DNA of 40,469 bases from an uncultured Eubacteriales bacterium (GTDB lineage Bacteria; Bacillota; Clostridia; TANB77; CAG-508), in NCBI GenBank assembly GCA_949294555.1, contig CASFHP010000012.1, positions 1-40,469 of the forward strand, given 5' to 3'. A model generated the notes under the pieces. The model saw only the letters and a list, made by a program, of their open reading frames with translations, did no database searches and was not told the origin of the DNA. Below, in pieces: positions 26,103-35,466 of the stretch (position 1 is its first letter; each line of letters opens with the position of its first letter). The position numbers and the translations under genes are program-made.

Positions 26103-26615
26103 ATGGAAATAGATGAGATACAAAAAAATAACAATAATAAAGAATTTATGTTGCAAGCAGTTGAAGAAAATGGGAAAAATCTAGAATTAGCATCAGAAGA
26201 ACTACAAGACGAGAAAGAAGTCGTTATGGAAGCATTAAAACAAGATGGAGAGGCTTTAGAATTTGCTAGTACAAGATTAAAAGGAGATAAAGAAGTATTA
26301 CAATTGGCAACAAAAACAGCACCTTGGACAATTTGTTATGCATCAGAAGAATTAGCAGGAGATAAAGAAATTATGCTAGAATGCTGTAAACATTATGGAC
26401 AAGCATTATACTATGCATCAGAAGAATTACGAGATGATAAAGAAGTGGTAAAAGCAGCAGTAGAAAATAAAGGCATTATTATTAAATATGCCAGTAAACG
26501 ATTAATAGATGATAAAGAATTAGCAGAGATTGCAGTAAAACAAAACAAACAAGCATATCATTTTATATCTAATAAATTAAAGAAAGATGAAGATATAAAA
26601 AAATTAATGGAATAA
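26103..26615 (+). CDS. DUF4116 repeat protein (170 aa)
   Basis: Four to five imperfect repeats share the pattern (D/K)KEVVMEAxKQxGxALExASxxL, for example KEVVMEALKQDGEALEFAS, KEIMLECCKHYGQALYYASEEL and KEVVKAAVENKGIIIKYASKRL. This is the DUF4116 helical repeat, seen in bacterial proteins of unknown role that probably mediate protein contacts. There is no signal peptide. AAAGGACC is the ribosome site, 21 bp behind the nucleotidase gene. Confidence 0.85.
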   Translation: MEIDEIQKNNNNKEFMLQAVEENGKNLELASEELQDEKEVVMEALKQDGEALEFASTRLKGDKEVLQLATKTAPWTICYASEELAGDKEIMLECCKHYGQALYYASEELRDDKEVVKAAVENKGIIIKYASKRLIDDKELAEIAVKQNKQAYHFISNKLKKDEDIKKLME

Positions 26616-26661
26616 AATTTCATAAGAAATTTAGTATATTTTATGATAAATTTTACATATT

Positions 26662-26698
26662 AAAAAATAACATTAAAAAAGATGTTATTTTTTTTATT
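26662..26698 (+). terminator. Terminator after the DUF4116 gene
   Basis: AAAAAATAACAT (26662-26673) pairs with ATGTTATTTTTT (26682-26693), followed by further Ts. Confidence 0.85.
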
Positions 26699-26704
26699 TA
26701 GGGG

Positions 26705-26733
26705 TTGCAAATCATAATAATATATCTTAGAAT
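26705..26733 (+). promoter_or_regulatory. Promoter of yfcE
   Basis: TTGCAA (26705-26710), 17 bp, TAGAAT (26728-26733), about 53 bp before the start codon. Confidence 0.65.
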
Positions 26734-26786
26734 ATATGATAATTAAAAAATATTAAAACTAGCCAAGGAAGAAAGGAAGGATTTTT

Positions 26787-27329
26787 ATGAGAATATTAGT
26801 TGTATCAGATATTCATGGTTCAGGGGTATATGCTGACAAATTGAAAGAAATTATAAAAAAAGAAAAACCAGAAAAAATAGTGGTATTAGGAGATTTGTAT
26901 TATCATGGACCTAGAAATCCATTAACAGATGGATATGACCCAATGAAAGTGGCAAAAGTATTAAATAGTGTAAAAGATAAATTAGAAGTTGTAAGAGGAA
27001 ACTGTGACGCAGAAGTAGATCAAATGGTTTCTGAATTTGAAATAAAAGAAAATATATTAGAAAGAATTAATGGAAAAAATATGTTTTTTACACATGGACA
27101 TAAATATAATATAGATAATTTACCAAATGAGGATTTTGATATTATGTTTTATGGACATTTTCATACCTGTTTTATCAAAAAATATGATAACCAATTATTT
27201 GTAAATCCAGGTTCCATCTCATTACCAAAAGGTGATACACCACATACGTATGTAATAGTGGATGATAAAGATATAGAAATCAAAGATGTTGATGGAAAAA
27301 TTGTTGATGGATATAGATATAGAGAATAA
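26787..27329 (+). CDS. yfcE: YfcE-type metallophosphodiesterase
   Basis: A calcineurin-like phosphodiesterase with the full dimetal motif set: SDIHG (residues 7-11), GDLYYHGPRNPLTDGY, RGNCDAEVDQM, THGHKYN and YGHFHT, then NPGSISLPKG. The HGPRNxLxxGYxPxKV and RGNCDxEVDQM stretches match E. coli YfcE closely. Substrate in the cell is unknown; the E. coli enzyme cleaves phosphodiester model compounds. AAGGAAGG precedes the ATG, and a shared terminator separates it from the convergent ATPase gene. Confidence 0.9.
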   Translation: MRILVVSDIHGSGVYADKLKEIIKKEKPEKIVVLGDLYYHGPRNPLTDGYDPMKVAKVLNSVKDKLEVVRGNCDAEVDQMVSEFEIKENILERINGKNMFFTHGHKYNIDNLPNEDFDIMFYGHFHTCFIKKYDNQLFVNPGSISLPKGDTPHTYVIVDDKDIEIKDVDGKIVDGYRYRE

Positions 27330-27356
27330 AAAAAATTGCCAAAGGCAATTTTTTTT
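27328..27356. terminator. Bidirectional terminator between yfcE and the P-type ATPase gene
   Basis: A perfect 13-bp stem AAAAAAAATTGCC/GGCAATTTTTTTT with a 3-nt AAA loop is a clean terminator on both strands. Its arms overlap the stop codons of both genes. Confidence 0.92.
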
Positions 27357-29964
27357 AAATCCATTCGCCATATTTTCTTATATAAACTTTTTTCGCAAAC
27401 ATTGCTAAAATACAATATAGGAAGGTTACTACAAAAATTAAAACAATATATTGTCCAGCAATTGGAACTAGTCCAAGGAAACTTCCTAAAGGTGTAAATG
27501 GTACAATAATTCCTACTAAAATTAGTAAGATAGAAGAGAAATATACCATTTTATTAGCATTACTTTGTACAAAAGGTATTTTTGCAGTTCTGATAATATG
27601 CATTCCTACTAAGTTTGATACAATACTATACGTAAACCAGATAGTTTGGAAAAGTGCTGCTTCTCTAACGCCAAAGATGAACCATAAAGAAGCAAATACG
27701 ACTAAGTCAAAGATAGAACTAACTGGTCCCATAAATAGCATAAAATGTTTTAAACTTTTTATATCTAATTTTTTAGGTTTTCTTACAATTTCAGCGTCTA
27801 CATCATCAAATGGCAGTGTCATCTGTCCAAAGTCATATAATAAACCTTCTACTAATAATTGGATAGGTGTTTCTGGTAAAAATGGTAAGGCAATACTTGC
27901 TACAATAACAGATAATACTTCACCAAAGTTAAAGCTGGTTGCCAATTTAATATATTTCATTAAGTTTGCAAATGTTTTTCTTCCCTCTGTTACACCATCT
28001 AATAAAACATTTAAGTCTTTTTCTAGTAAGATAATGTCAGCAGATTCTTTTGCAATGTCCACAGCAGTATCAACTGAAATACCAACATCTGAATTGGTTA
28101 AAGAAGGACTATCATTGATTCCGTCTCCCATATATCCTACAACATTTCCTTGTTCTTTTAATAATCGAACAATTCTAGCTTTTTGGATAGGAGATAATTT
28201 TGCAAAAATATTATTTTTCTTAATTAATCTATGAACAGCAACATCTGATAATTTGTCCAATTCACTTCCCAAGATAATATTTTTTGATTTTATATTTACT
28301 TTATCGCAAATACATTTTGTAACTTCTGCATTATCACCTGTTAAAACGATAACACGAATTCCAGCTTTGTTCATCCTTTCAACAGCTTCTTTTGCACTTT
28401 CTTTTGGTGGGTCTAGGAAACCAATAAAGCCAATTAAAATCATATTTTTTTCATCTTTTACTTCGAAGTCATAACCAGGCTCATTACTATATTTTTTACA
28501 AACAGCAATAACTCTTAGGCCTTCTTTATTTAAATTTTTACTAATTCTTTGGATATTTTCTTTAATATCTTTTGTTAGTGGTGAAACCACACCTTTATAC
28601 TCTACAGAAGTAGAAATATTTAAAATTTCTTCTACAGCCCCTTTTGTAATTAATTCATCCTTGCCTTCTTCATTTTTAACAGCAATAGATAAACGTCTAC
28701 GAGCAAAATCAAAAGGAATTTCATCTAATTTTATATATTTACTTGTTAATTCAGGCATATTATATTCGTTACCTCGTTTGATAACAGCTTCATCAATATT
28801 ACTTCTTAAACCAGTTTGAAGGCTGGCATTCAAATAAGCATATTTTAAAACACCAAGGTCTTCATCGCCATTTATGTCTAAATATTTTTCAAGAACAATT
28901 TTATCCTCTGTCAATGTTCCTGTTTTATCAGTACATAAAATATTCATAGCACCAAAATTTTGGATGGCGTCCAATTTTTTAACAATTGTCTTTTTCTTAG
29001 ACATCTTTACAGCACCTTTTGATAAACAAGATGATAAGATAACAGGAAGTAGTAAAGGTGTAATTGCAATGGAAATGGCAACTGCAAAAGTAAATGCTGT
29101 AACAATACTATGTTTTGAAAAATTAAGGATAAATACAATTGGAATAATGATTAGCATAAAGCGAATTAACAATTTACTAATGCTTTCAATTCCTTTTTGA
29201 AAAGCCGTTTTAGGTTTTCCAGAAGTTATGGTATGTGCAATTTTTCCAAAATACGTAGAGTCTGCAGTTTTGATAACGACACCTTTAGCACTACCAGAAA
29301 TAACATTGGTTCCCATAAAACAGATGGTATCTAAATCTGCAATACTATCTAAATCTTCAGGTTGTACTTGGGATTCTACTACTTTTTTAACAGCTTCAGA
29401 CTCTCCTGTTAAAGAAGATTGACCAACATATAAATCAGTTGCTTCAATAATTCTTAAATCTGCAGGAATCATGCTACCAGCAGAAAGACTAACAATGTCT
29501 CCAAGAGTCACTTCCTTAATTGGAATTTGTATTTCTTTACCATCTCTTATGACATGACAAGTTGTTGCAACTAATTCTTTTAGTTCGTTGGCAGCTTTAT
29601 TAGAACGATATTCTTCGAAAAAGTCTAATAAAGTGCTGGCAGAAACTAAAATGGCAATAACAATAATATTGGCATAGCTAGGTGTTTCTGGTAAAATAAC
29701 GTCTGTATAACATAGAAGTAATGTAATTCCTAATAAAATTAAGTTAAAAGGTGTAAAAAGACTTTCAAAAAAGTAATGATACCATCTTTTTGGTTTGGCC
29801 TGCCTAATAATATTTGGACCTAATTGTTTTAGCTTATACGCAGCTTCTTCTGAACTAAGACCATTTTCTTTAATTTTGTATTTTTTCATAAAATCGTCTT
29901 TGGATAGTAAACATTCTTGCCCATAAAGTTTTGATATGTTTACTTCCTCTTTAGTATTTGCCAT
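27355..29964 (-). CDS. mgtA: MgtA-type magnesium-transporting P-type ATPase
   Basis: P-type ATPases of the IIIB class import Mg2+ across the membrane. The 869-aa protein has an N-terminal cation-ATPase domain (GLSSEEAAYKLKQLGPN), the actuator motif SSLTGESEAV (TGE), phosphorylation site CTDKTGTLT (Asp about residue 346), LTGDNAEVTK and MGDGINDSPSLTNSDVGIS. About ten membrane helices are visible. NFGAMNILCTDKTGTLTEDKIVL and LQTGLRSNIDEAVI are typical of MgtA/MgtB. Upstream ATGs would add 20 residues, but GGGAG abuts them, so MANTKEEVNISKLYG is the likely start. The -10 is TATAAT at 30018-30013. The short leader leaves no room for an M-box riboswitch. Confidence 0.9.
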   Translation of the reverse strand: MANTKEEVNISKLYGQECLLSKDDFMKKYKIKENGLSSEEAAYKLKQLGPNIIRQAKPKRWYHYFFESLFTPFNLILLGITLLLCYTDVILPETPSYANIIVIAILVSASTLLDFFEEYRSNKAANELKELVATTCHVIRDGKEIQIPIKEVTLGDIVSLSAGSMIPADLRIIEATDLYVGQSSLTGESEAVKKVVESQVQPEDLDSIADLDTICFMGTNVISGSAKGVVIKTADSTYFGKIAHTITSGKPKTAFQKGIESISKLLIRFMLIIIPIVFILNFSKHSIVTAFTFAVAISIAITPLLLPVILSSCLSKGAVKMSKKKTIVKKLDAIQNFGAMNILCTDKTGTLTEDKIVLEKYLDINGDEDLGVLKYAYLNASLQTGLRSNIDEAVIKRGNEYNMPELTSKYIKLDEIPFDFARRRLSIAVKNEEGKDELITKGAVEEILNISTSVEYKGVVSPLTKDIKENIQRISKNLNKEGLRVIAVCKKYSNEPGYDFEVKDEKNMILIGFIGFLDPPKESAKEAVERMNKAGIRVIVLTGDNAEVTKCICDKVNIKSKNIILGSELDKLSDVAVHRLIKKNNIFAKLSPIQKARIVRLLKEQGNVVGYMGDGINDSPSLTNSDVGISVDTAVDIAKESADIILLEKDLNVLLDGVTEGRKTFANLMKYIKLATSFNFGEVLSVIVASIALPFLPETPIQLLVEGLLYDFGQMTLPFDDVDAEIVRKPKKLDIKSLKHFMLFMGPVSSIFDLVVFASLWFIFGVREAALFQTIWFTYSIVSNLVGMHIIRTAKIPFVQSNANKMVYFSSILLILVGIIVPFTPLGSFLGLVPIAGQYIVLIFVVTFLYCILAMFAKKVYIRKYGEWI

Positions 29965-30058
29965 AAATACAATCATCTCCCTTTCTTTGGTAAAAATATT
30001 TTTAACGATATCATTATACCACAAGAAAAGAAAAATAAAACAAATTTATATAAATATA

Positions 30059-30088
30059 TTGTAAAAATAGAAAAGTTTTGTATATAAT
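30059..30088 (+). promoter_or_regulatory. Promoter of the AIM24-family gene
   Basis: TTGTAA (30059-30064), 18 bp, TATAAT (30083-30088), about 32 bp before the start codon. A TATAAT for mgtA lies on the other strand at 30018-30013, so this is a divergent promoter region. Confidence 0.7.
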
Positions 30089-30119
30089 GAATTTGAAAAA
30101 TAAAAGGAGGTAATGAAAT

Positions 30120-30920
30120 ATGATTTCAGTTAAAAATTTATTTGATAATGATGATGTAAAAATTATTGAAAGAAAGGGAAATATTTCAGTTGTTGAATTT
30201 CAAAGAGATGTTAGTGTTAATAAATTAACCGCAATGTCTGAATATTTTGCAGCAAAAATGAATGTTAAAAGAAGACAAGTTGTTATTCAATTACAAGGGG
30301 ATGAATATGTAACAAGTGCCGGAGCAATGCAATGGATGGCTGGGAATATTGAATCAAAAACAAATGTAAAAGGTGTTGGAGATTTCTTAGGAAAAGCTAT
30401 CAAAGGAAGCGTAACAAGTGAATCAACTGTAAAACCAAAATATCATGGTACAGGGCTATTAGCATTAGAACCTACATACAACTATATTTTATTAGAAGAT
30501 GTGGGAAGCTGGAATGGAAGCATCGTATTAGAAGATGGACTATTCCTAGCTTGTGAAGCAAGTTTAAATACAAATGTGGTCATGAGAAGTAACTTATCTT
30601 CAGCTGTATTAGGAGGAGAAGGACTATTTAATTTAAAACTATCAGGACAAGGAATTGCAGTTTTGGAAAGTCCAGTTCCAAGAGAAGAATTAATTGAAAT
30701 AGAATTACAAAATGACCAAATAAAAATTGATGGAAATATGGCAATTGCATGGTCAGACGCTTTAGACTTTACAGTAGAAAAATCTACAAGAAGTTTATTA
30801 GGTTCAGCTGTTGCAGGAGAAGGATTTGTCAATGTCTATAGAGGAACTGGAAAAATATTGATGACGCCAGTTAGACCAGAAGCTACTAATAATATTTTGA
30901 CATATAGATCTAAACAATAA
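30120..30920 (+). CDS. AIM24 family protein (266 aa)
   Basis: AIM24/TIGR00266-type proteins have a repeated beta-rich fold and unknown function in bacteria. Landmarks include VVIQLQGDEYVTSAGAMQWMAG, GLLALEPTYNYILLEDV, FLACEASL, GGEGLFNLKLSGQGIAVLESP and GEGFVNVYRGTGKILMTPV. The length is normal, and no signal peptide or membrane helix is present. AAAGGAGG precedes the ATG by 8 bp. It is a single-gene transcript with its own promoter and terminator. Confidence 0.9.
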   Translation: MISVKNLFDNDDVKIIERKGNISVVEFQRDVSVNKLTAMSEYFAAKMNVKRRQVVIQLQGDEYVTSAGAMQWMAGNIESKTNVKGVGDFLGKAIKGSVTSESTVKPKYHGTGLLALEPTYNYILLEDVGSWNGSIVLEDGLFLACEASLNTNVVMRSNLSSAVLGGEGLFNLKLSGQGIAVLESPVPREELIEIELQNDQIKIDGNMAIAWSDALDFTVEKSTRSLLGSAVAGEGFVNVYRGTGKILMTPVRPEATNNILTYRSKQ

Positions 30921-30925
30921 AAGTA

Positions 30926-30968
30926 AAAAAAGGATGTTAGAGGTATTTTGCCAAAGACATTCTTTTTT
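30926..30968 (+). terminator. Terminator of the AIM24-family gene
   Basis: AAAAAAGGATGT (30926-30937) pairs with ACATTCTTTTTT (30957-30968), with one G-U pair and a 19-nt loop. Confidence 0.7.
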
Positions 30969-31054
30969 CTATTATATAGAATTATCATATCAAAGCTTTA
31001 TTTTTTAGTAATTCTATGATATGATATACAAAAAAGAAAACTGGAGTGAAAGAT

Positions 31055-31606
31055 ATGAAATTCTATATTATTAGACATGGACAAACCAATTGGAATAAAA
31101 AAGGAAAAATTCAAGGAAAAACAGATATTGAATTAAATGAAGAAGGCATTGAACAAGCAAAAGAAGCAAGAAAAATATTAGAAAAATATCCAATTGATGT
31201 TATTGTATCATCTCCTTTAAAGAGGGCAAGAAAAACAGCAGAAATTATAAATGAAGCGAAAAAAGTACCCATTATATTTGATAAAGCAATTGAAGAAAGA
31301 GGTTTTGGAGAGTTTGAAGGAAAAGTAGGAAAAGAAATTCAAGATGAAATATGGAATTCAGAAATATTAGATAATTACAACTTAAATAAACAATATAAAG
31401 GTGTAGAAAGTATTCAAGATTTATGTAATAGAGTATGGGGATTATTTGATGAACTAAAACAAGAATATGAAGATAAGAATATCTTGATTGTTACACATGG
31501 AGGTGTGACAAGAGCAATCAATGGATATTTTAATGGAACAAATGAAGAAGGAATTATAGAAAGTCTAATGTTACATAATTGTGAAATTAAAATATTTGAA
31601 AAATAA
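31055..31606 (+). CDS. Histidine phosphatase family protein (phosphoglycerate-mutase-like)
   Basis: Branch-1 histidine phosphatase: KFYIIRHGQTNWNKKGKIQG holds the catalytic RHG, SSPLKRARKTAEII the second arginine motif, ERGFGEFEG the acidic residue and LIVTHGGVTRAI the second histidine. The 183-aa length suits small GpmB/CobC-like phosphatases; the substrate is not evident. A GTG at 31046 abuts GGAG and is rejected in favour of ATG 31055. It lies 15 bp ahead of ilvB with no terminator, so it is probably co-transcribed with ilvBN. Confidence 0.88.
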   Translation: MKFYIIRHGQTNWNKKGKIQGKTDIELNEEGIEQAKEARKILEKYPIDVIVSSPLKRARKTAEIINEAKKVPIIFDKAIEERGFGEFEGKVGKEIQDEIWNSEILDNYNLNKQYKGVESIQDLCNRVWGLFDELKQEYEDKNILIVTHGGVTRAINGYFNGTNEEGIIESLMLHNCEIKIFEK

Positions 31607-31621
31607 AGGGAGGTAACGACT

Positions 31622-33331
31622 ATGAAGATAAATGGGGCAGAACTACTTGTAAAAGCATTAAAAAAAGAAGGTGTAGATATTGTATTTGGATATCCAGGTG
31701 GTCAAGCTATAGACATTTTTGATGCTTTGTATGATGAAAAATCAATAGAAGTAATCTTACCAAGGCATGAACAAGCCTTAGTGCATGCTGCTGATGGCTA
31801 TGCAAGGTCAACTGGAAAAGTAGGCGTTTGTATTGCAACAAGCGGACCAGGAGCAACCAATTTGGTAACAGGTATTGCAACTGCCAATGCAGATAGTGTG
31901 CCACTTGTTTGTATTACAGGGCAAGTACCATTAGGAATTATGGGAAATGATGCTTTTCAAGAAGTAGACATTGTTGGTATTACGCGAAATATTTGCAAAT
32001 ATGCTGTAACTGTGAGAAGAAGAGAAGATTTAGGAAGAATTATAAAAGAAGCATTTTACATAGCAAGAACGGGAAGACCAGGCCCTGTATTAATCGATTT
32101 TCCAAAAGACATTCAAATAGCAATAGGAAATGACATATATCCAAATGAAGTATCTATCAGAGGATATAAACCCAATAGAGATGTTCACATTGGACAAGTA
32201 AAAAAGGCAATAGCAGAATTAAATAAAGCCAAAAGACCAATTTTCCTTTTAGGCGGAGGGGTAAATATTGCAAATGCAAATGAAGAAATTCAAAAGCTAA
32301 TAGAATTGACAGGTGTACCAGTTGTTACAACAATGATGGGAAAAGGAGCAATTCCATCTACCCATAAATTATATCTTGGAAACTTAGGAATTCATGGTAG
32401 TTATGCTGCTAATCATGCAATAAGTGAAAGTGACCTTTTATTTTCTATTGGAACCAGATTTAATGACCGTATAACAGGAAAAATTGAAGAATTTGCACCA
32501 AAAGCAAAGATTATTCATGTTGACATAGATCCAGCATCTATTTCTAAAAATATAAAGGTAGATATACCAATTGTTGCAGATGCTAAAATTGCAATTGAAA
32601 AAATAACAGAATATGCCAAAAAATTAGATATTGAACCATGGGTTAAGACAGTTATGGAATGGAAAAAAGAATATCCAATAACATTAGCACATTATTCAGG
32701 ATTAACACCAGATAAAATTATACAATATATAAATGAAAACTATAAAAAACCGATTGTCACAACAGATGTTGGTCAAAATCAATTATGGACAACACAATTT
32801 ATTGAATTACAAGGAAATAAGCAATTATTAACTTCTGGAGGATTAGGTACGATGGGATATGGATTTCCAGCCGCAATCGGAGCACAAATCGGAAATCCAA
32901 AATCAAGAGTTTTTGCAATCTCAGGCGATGGTGGTGTACAAATGAATATTCAAGAATTGGCAACAGCGGTTTCATTAGAACTACCAATAACGCTTATCAT
33001 ATTTAATAACGAGTATCTTGGAAATGTTAGACAATGGCAAGAAATGTTATTTAAAAAAAGGTATTCAAGTACACACTTAAAATATAGAAGAAGTATAAAA
33101 GAAGAAAATGCCAATATACCATATACACCAGACTTTGTTAAACTAGCAGAGAGTTATTTTGCCTATGGAAAACGAATTACCAAAGAAGAAGAAATACCAG
33201 AAGCGTTCAAATTTGCAGATGAACATAAAAACGCACCAACAGTACTTGAGTTTATAATCGATAGTAATATTAATGTATCTCCAATGGTTCCAATTGGTAA
33301 TGCGTTAAAAGATATGATTATGCAATGTTAA
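31622..33331 (+). CDS. ilvB: Acetolactate synthase, large subunit
   Basis: This enzyme condenses two pyruvates (or pyruvate and 2-oxobutyrate) in the first common step of branched-chain amino acid synthesis, using ThDP and FAD. The 569-aa protein has the N-terminal GADLxVKAL-like start, VFGYPGGQAIDIFDAL, the catalytic Glu in LPRHEQALVHAADGYAR, TSGPGATNLVTGIA, a central FAD/rossmann region and the ThDP motif SGDGGVQMN with IFNNEYLGNVRQWQ. AAAGGGAGG precedes the ATG. The regulatory subunit follows after 23 bp. No ilvC, ilvD or leu genes are in the window. Confidence 0.95.
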   Translation: MKINGAELLVKALKKEGVDIVFGYPGGQAIDIFDALYDEKSIEVILPRHEQALVHAADGYARSTGKVGVCIATSGPGATNLVTGIATANADSVPLVCITGQVPLGIMGNDAFQEVDIVGITRNICKYAVTVRRREDLGRIIKEAFYIARTGRPGPVLIDFPKDIQIAIGNDIYPNEVSIRGYKPNRDVHIGQVKKAIAELNKAKRPIFLLGGGVNIANANEEIQKLIELTGVPVVTTMMGKGAIPSTHKLYLGNLGIHGSYAANHAISESDLLFSIGTRFNDRITGKIEEFAPKAKIIHVDIDPASISKNIKVDIPIVADAKIAIEKITEYAKKLDIEPWVKTVMEWKKEYPITLAHYSGLTPDKIIQYINENYKKPIVTTDVGQNQLWTTQFIELQGNKQLLTSGGLGTMGYGFPAAIGAQIGNPKSRVFAISGDGGVQMNIQELATAVSLELPITLIIFNNEYLGNVRQWQEMLFKKRYSSTHLKYRRSIKEENANIPYTPDFVKLAESYFAYGKRITKEEEIPEAFKFADEHKNAPTVLEFIIDSNINVSPMVPIGNALKDMIMQC

Positions 33332-33354
33332 ATTAAGAAAGAGGAAGTGATATT

Positions 33355-33840
33355 GTGGAAAAAAGATGGGTTTCTATGTATGTTGAAAATCAAATTGGTG
33401 TACTAGCAAAAATTACAGGACTTTTTTCAGGAAAAAATTATAACTTAGATTCTATTTCAGTAGGAGAAACAGAAGATAAAACGGTATCTAGGATAACGAT
33501 GGGACTTACCTGTGATAATCTTACTTATGAACAAATACTAAAACAGCTAAATAGAAGTGTAGAAGTGATTAAGGTTTTAGACTTTACCAATATGCCAATA
33601 CATAAAAAAGAATTAATGTTTATTAAGGTAAATTTGGATAGTGAAGCAGAAAAGAATGAAATTTTTCGCTTAGCACAAACTTTTAAATTTGATGTGATAG
33701 ATTATAATGGAAAGACTGCTGTTATTCAAGCAATAAACAATGATAAAGAAAATGAACAATTGATTCAATTATTTGAGAATCACTTTAAAAATGAAATTGA
33801 AGTTGTAAGAAGTGGAAGTATTGCAATTGAGAGAATTTAA
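33355..33840 (+). CDS. ilvN: Acetolactate synthase, regulatory small subunit
   Basis: The ACT-domain subunit gives IlvB full activity and valine feedback control. It begins KRWVSMYVENQIGVLAKITGLFSGKNYNLDSISVG, the classic small-subunit ACT motif, followed by VSRITMGLTCD, QLNRSVEVIKVLDFT, and a second C-terminal domain (ELMFIKVNLDSEAEKNEIFRLA). At 161 aa it is full length. The start is GTG 33355 behind GAGGAAG. Confidence 0.94.
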   Translation: MEKRWVSMYVENQIGVLAKITGLFSGKNYNLDSISVGETEDKTVSRITMGLTCDNLTYEQILKQLNRSVEVIKVLDFTNMPIHKKELMFIKVNLDSEAEKNEIFRLAQTFKFDVIDYNGKTAVIQAINNDKENEQLIQLFENHFKNEIEVVRSGSIAIERI

Positions 33841-33951
33841 GATGTTATGATAATGCAACCCTAATTTGTGGACTAAATGGATAAACACTTGTAGCAAAAA
33901 GTATGCTGTACTTGCAATTTATCACAAATGGAAAGATTAGTTTTTGTGTAC
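33841..33951 (+). other. Gap after ilvN with a weak terminator-like fold
   Basis: CTAA-TTTGTG near 33861-33870 can pair with CACAAA near 33923-33928 and TTAG at 33937-33940, followed by TTTTTG. The fold is long and imperfect. It probably ends the ilvBN transcript; nothing else is recognisable. Confidence 0.35.
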
Positions 33952-34067
33952 TGAACCCAAAAAATTGGACATTTTTTGAATAGGTACTAAGCAGCTTGGG
34001 AATGAATTCTGTATTGTACAGGACTCATTCCTTTTAATTTGCTTTTAATCCTTTTGTTATTATAATA
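33952..34067 (-). mobile_element. Scar of an IS3-family (IS150-like) element
   Basis: On the minus strand, 34067-33987 encodes YYNNKRIKSKLKGMSP, then VQYRIHSQAA and TAG, the C-terminal end of an IS3-group OrfB transposase. It is followed by the typical terminal sequence (TGAACCCAAAAAATTGGACA on the plus strand, 33952-33971). The rest of the transposase, including the DDE core, is absent, and the frame breaks into AT-rich DNA upstream. It marks a past insertion and deletion just left of the TetR cluster. Confidence 0.85.
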
Positions 34068-34143
34068 TATATAATGTTAAAAAGTAGAGAAAAGGTCTAG
34101 CTTTTCTCTAACAATTGCAAATAGAAAAAATGATAAAAAAGTA

Positions 34144-34195
34144 TTGACACGGTGTCAGAGATGTGATATATAACAAATAAATTGACGCGGTGTCA
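34144..34195 (+). promoter_or_regulatory. Promoter with two TetR-type operators
   Basis: TTGACA (34144-34149), 17 bp, TATATA (34167-34172). Two 13-bp palindromes, TGACACGGTGTCA (34145-34157) and TGACGCGGTGTCA (34183-34195), lie 38 bp apart. The first overlaps the -35 and the second lies just past the transcription start. This suits autorepression by the adjacent TetR-family protein. Confidence 0.8.
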
Positions 34196-34288
34196 GAAAA
34201 ATAGAGCTATATAGTATTAATTTACCCCAAATAGTTCTAAGAGGTTGGGTGTAAGAAAAAGAAATGAAATAGAAAAGGAGCAAATAAA

Positions 34289-34945
34289 ATGACTAGGGAG
34301 ATAGTGGACATTAGAAAAGAAGAAATTATAAATGCTTGTGAAAAGCTTTATGAAAATAATAATTTTAAAGATATAACAATTAAAAGTATTGGAGAAGAAA
34401 CAACATTTTCCCGTACATCAATATACAATTATTTTCAAACAAAAGAAGAAATATTCCTTGCACTCTTTAAAAGAGAATATGAGAGATGGATAGATGACTT
34501 GAGTGAAATGTATGAGCAAAACTCTGAAATGCCAAAAGAAATGTTTGCAGATAAATTAGCTAATACAGTTGCTAAAAGAAAGAATTTATTAAAATTACTT
34601 TCTATGAATATGTATGATATGGAAGAAAACAGTAGAATGGAAGAATTAACAGAATTTAAAAAAGCCTATGGAAATGCAATAAAGATGGTAAAAAAATGTG
34701 TAGATAAATTCTTTAAAGAAATGAGTGAAAATGAAAAAGACGAATTTGTATTCTTATTCTTCCCATTCATGTATGGAATTTATCCTTATGCAGAAGTAAC
34801 AGAAAAGCAAATGCAAGCAATGAATTCTGCGGGTGTACCATTTAAGTATTTATCTATCTATGATATTACATATAAAGGAATTATAAAATTATTAAAAGTG
34901 GAGGTGAAAAATTATGAAAATAGTCATATTGACAGGAAGTTATAA
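34289..34945 (+). CDS. TetR-family regulator (218 aa)
   Basis: The N-terminal HTH is standard: EEIINACEKLYENNNFKDITIKSIGEE, FSRTSIYNYFQTKEEIFLALF. The ligand-binding C-terminal half is helical and divergent. AAAAGGAG is the ribosome site. It overlaps the next gene by 32 bp, giving tight co-expression with the flavoprotein genes. The two palindromes at 34145 and 34183 are the probable operators. The inducer is unknown; the downstream redox genes suggest a quinone, electrophile or similar stress. Confidence 0.88.
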   Translation: MTREIVDIRKEEIINACEKLYENNNFKDITIKSIGEETTFSRTSIYNYFQTKEEIFLALFKREYERWIDDLSEMYEQNSEMPKEMFADKLANTVAKRKNLLKLLSMNMYDMEENSRMEELTEFKKAYGNAIKMVKKCVDKFFKEMSENEKDEFVFLFFPFMYGIYPYAEVTEKQMQAMNSAGVPFKYLSIYDITYKGIIKLLKVEVKNYENSHIDRKL

Positions 34946-35447
34946 TCTGCACGGAACATCAAATACATTAGTTGATGAATTTATAAGAGGAGCTAAAAAA
35001 AATGGTAATGAAATTGTAAGGTTTGATACAGCTCATTTAGACATACATCCTTGTATTGGTTGTAACCATTGTGGAATGGATGGAGACTGTGTATTTAAAG
35101 ATGATATGGTTAAAATATTAGACACGGTAGAAGAAGCAGATATGCTAGTTTTTGCAACACCAGTTTATTATTTTGCAATGACTGCTCCACTAAAAGCAAC
35201 AATAGACAGATTTTATTCAAGAACTGGTAGAATAAGTCGTAAAAGATTAAGAACAGCATATATTATGACTTGTTGGAATACAGATGATTCAACAGTAGAA
35301 CCATTAATTGTACATTATAAAAAATTAGTTAGTTATATGCATTATAAAGATGAAGGCATGATTGTAGGAAAAGGTTGTGGAACAGTTGGAATGATACCAG
35401 ATCATTTTTATAAAGAAGCATATGAATTAGGAAAAAAGATGAAATAA
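34914..35447 (+). CDS. NADPH-dependent FMN reductase / iron-sulfur flavoprotein-like
   Basis: Flavodoxin-like fold: ILTGSYNLHGTSNTLVDEF forms the FMN phosphate loop, and FATPVYYFAMTAPLKATIDRF the second FMN-binding segment. Between them CIGCNHCGMDGDCVFKDDM carries the CxxCxxxGxC-like cysteines typical of the iron-sulfur flavoprotein subgroup. Length 177 aa. GGAGG lies 8 bp upstream of the ATG, inside the regulator gene. Likely role: two-electron reduction of quinones, nitro compounds or other acceptors. Confidence 0.87.
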   Translation: MKIVILTGSYNLHGTSNTLVDEFIRGAKKNGNEIVRFDTAHLDIHPCIGCNHCGMDGDCVFKDDMVKILDTVEEADMLVFATPVYYFAMTAPLKATIDRFYSRTGRISRKRLRTAYIMTCWNTDDSTVEPLIVHYKKLVSYMHYKDEGMIVGKGCGTVGMIPDHFYKEAYELGKKMK

Positions 35448-35466
35448 ATATTAGGAGGAAATCAAA

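Noticed and set aside
29965..30119. M-box magnesium riboswitch before mgtA
   Set aside because: The -10 at 30018-30013 leaves a leader of about 40 nt, far too short for an M-box, and no conserved core is seen.
31607..31621. T-box or other leader before ilvB
   Set aside because: Only 15 bp separate ilvB from the preceding gene. No tRNA-like or attenuator structure fits there.
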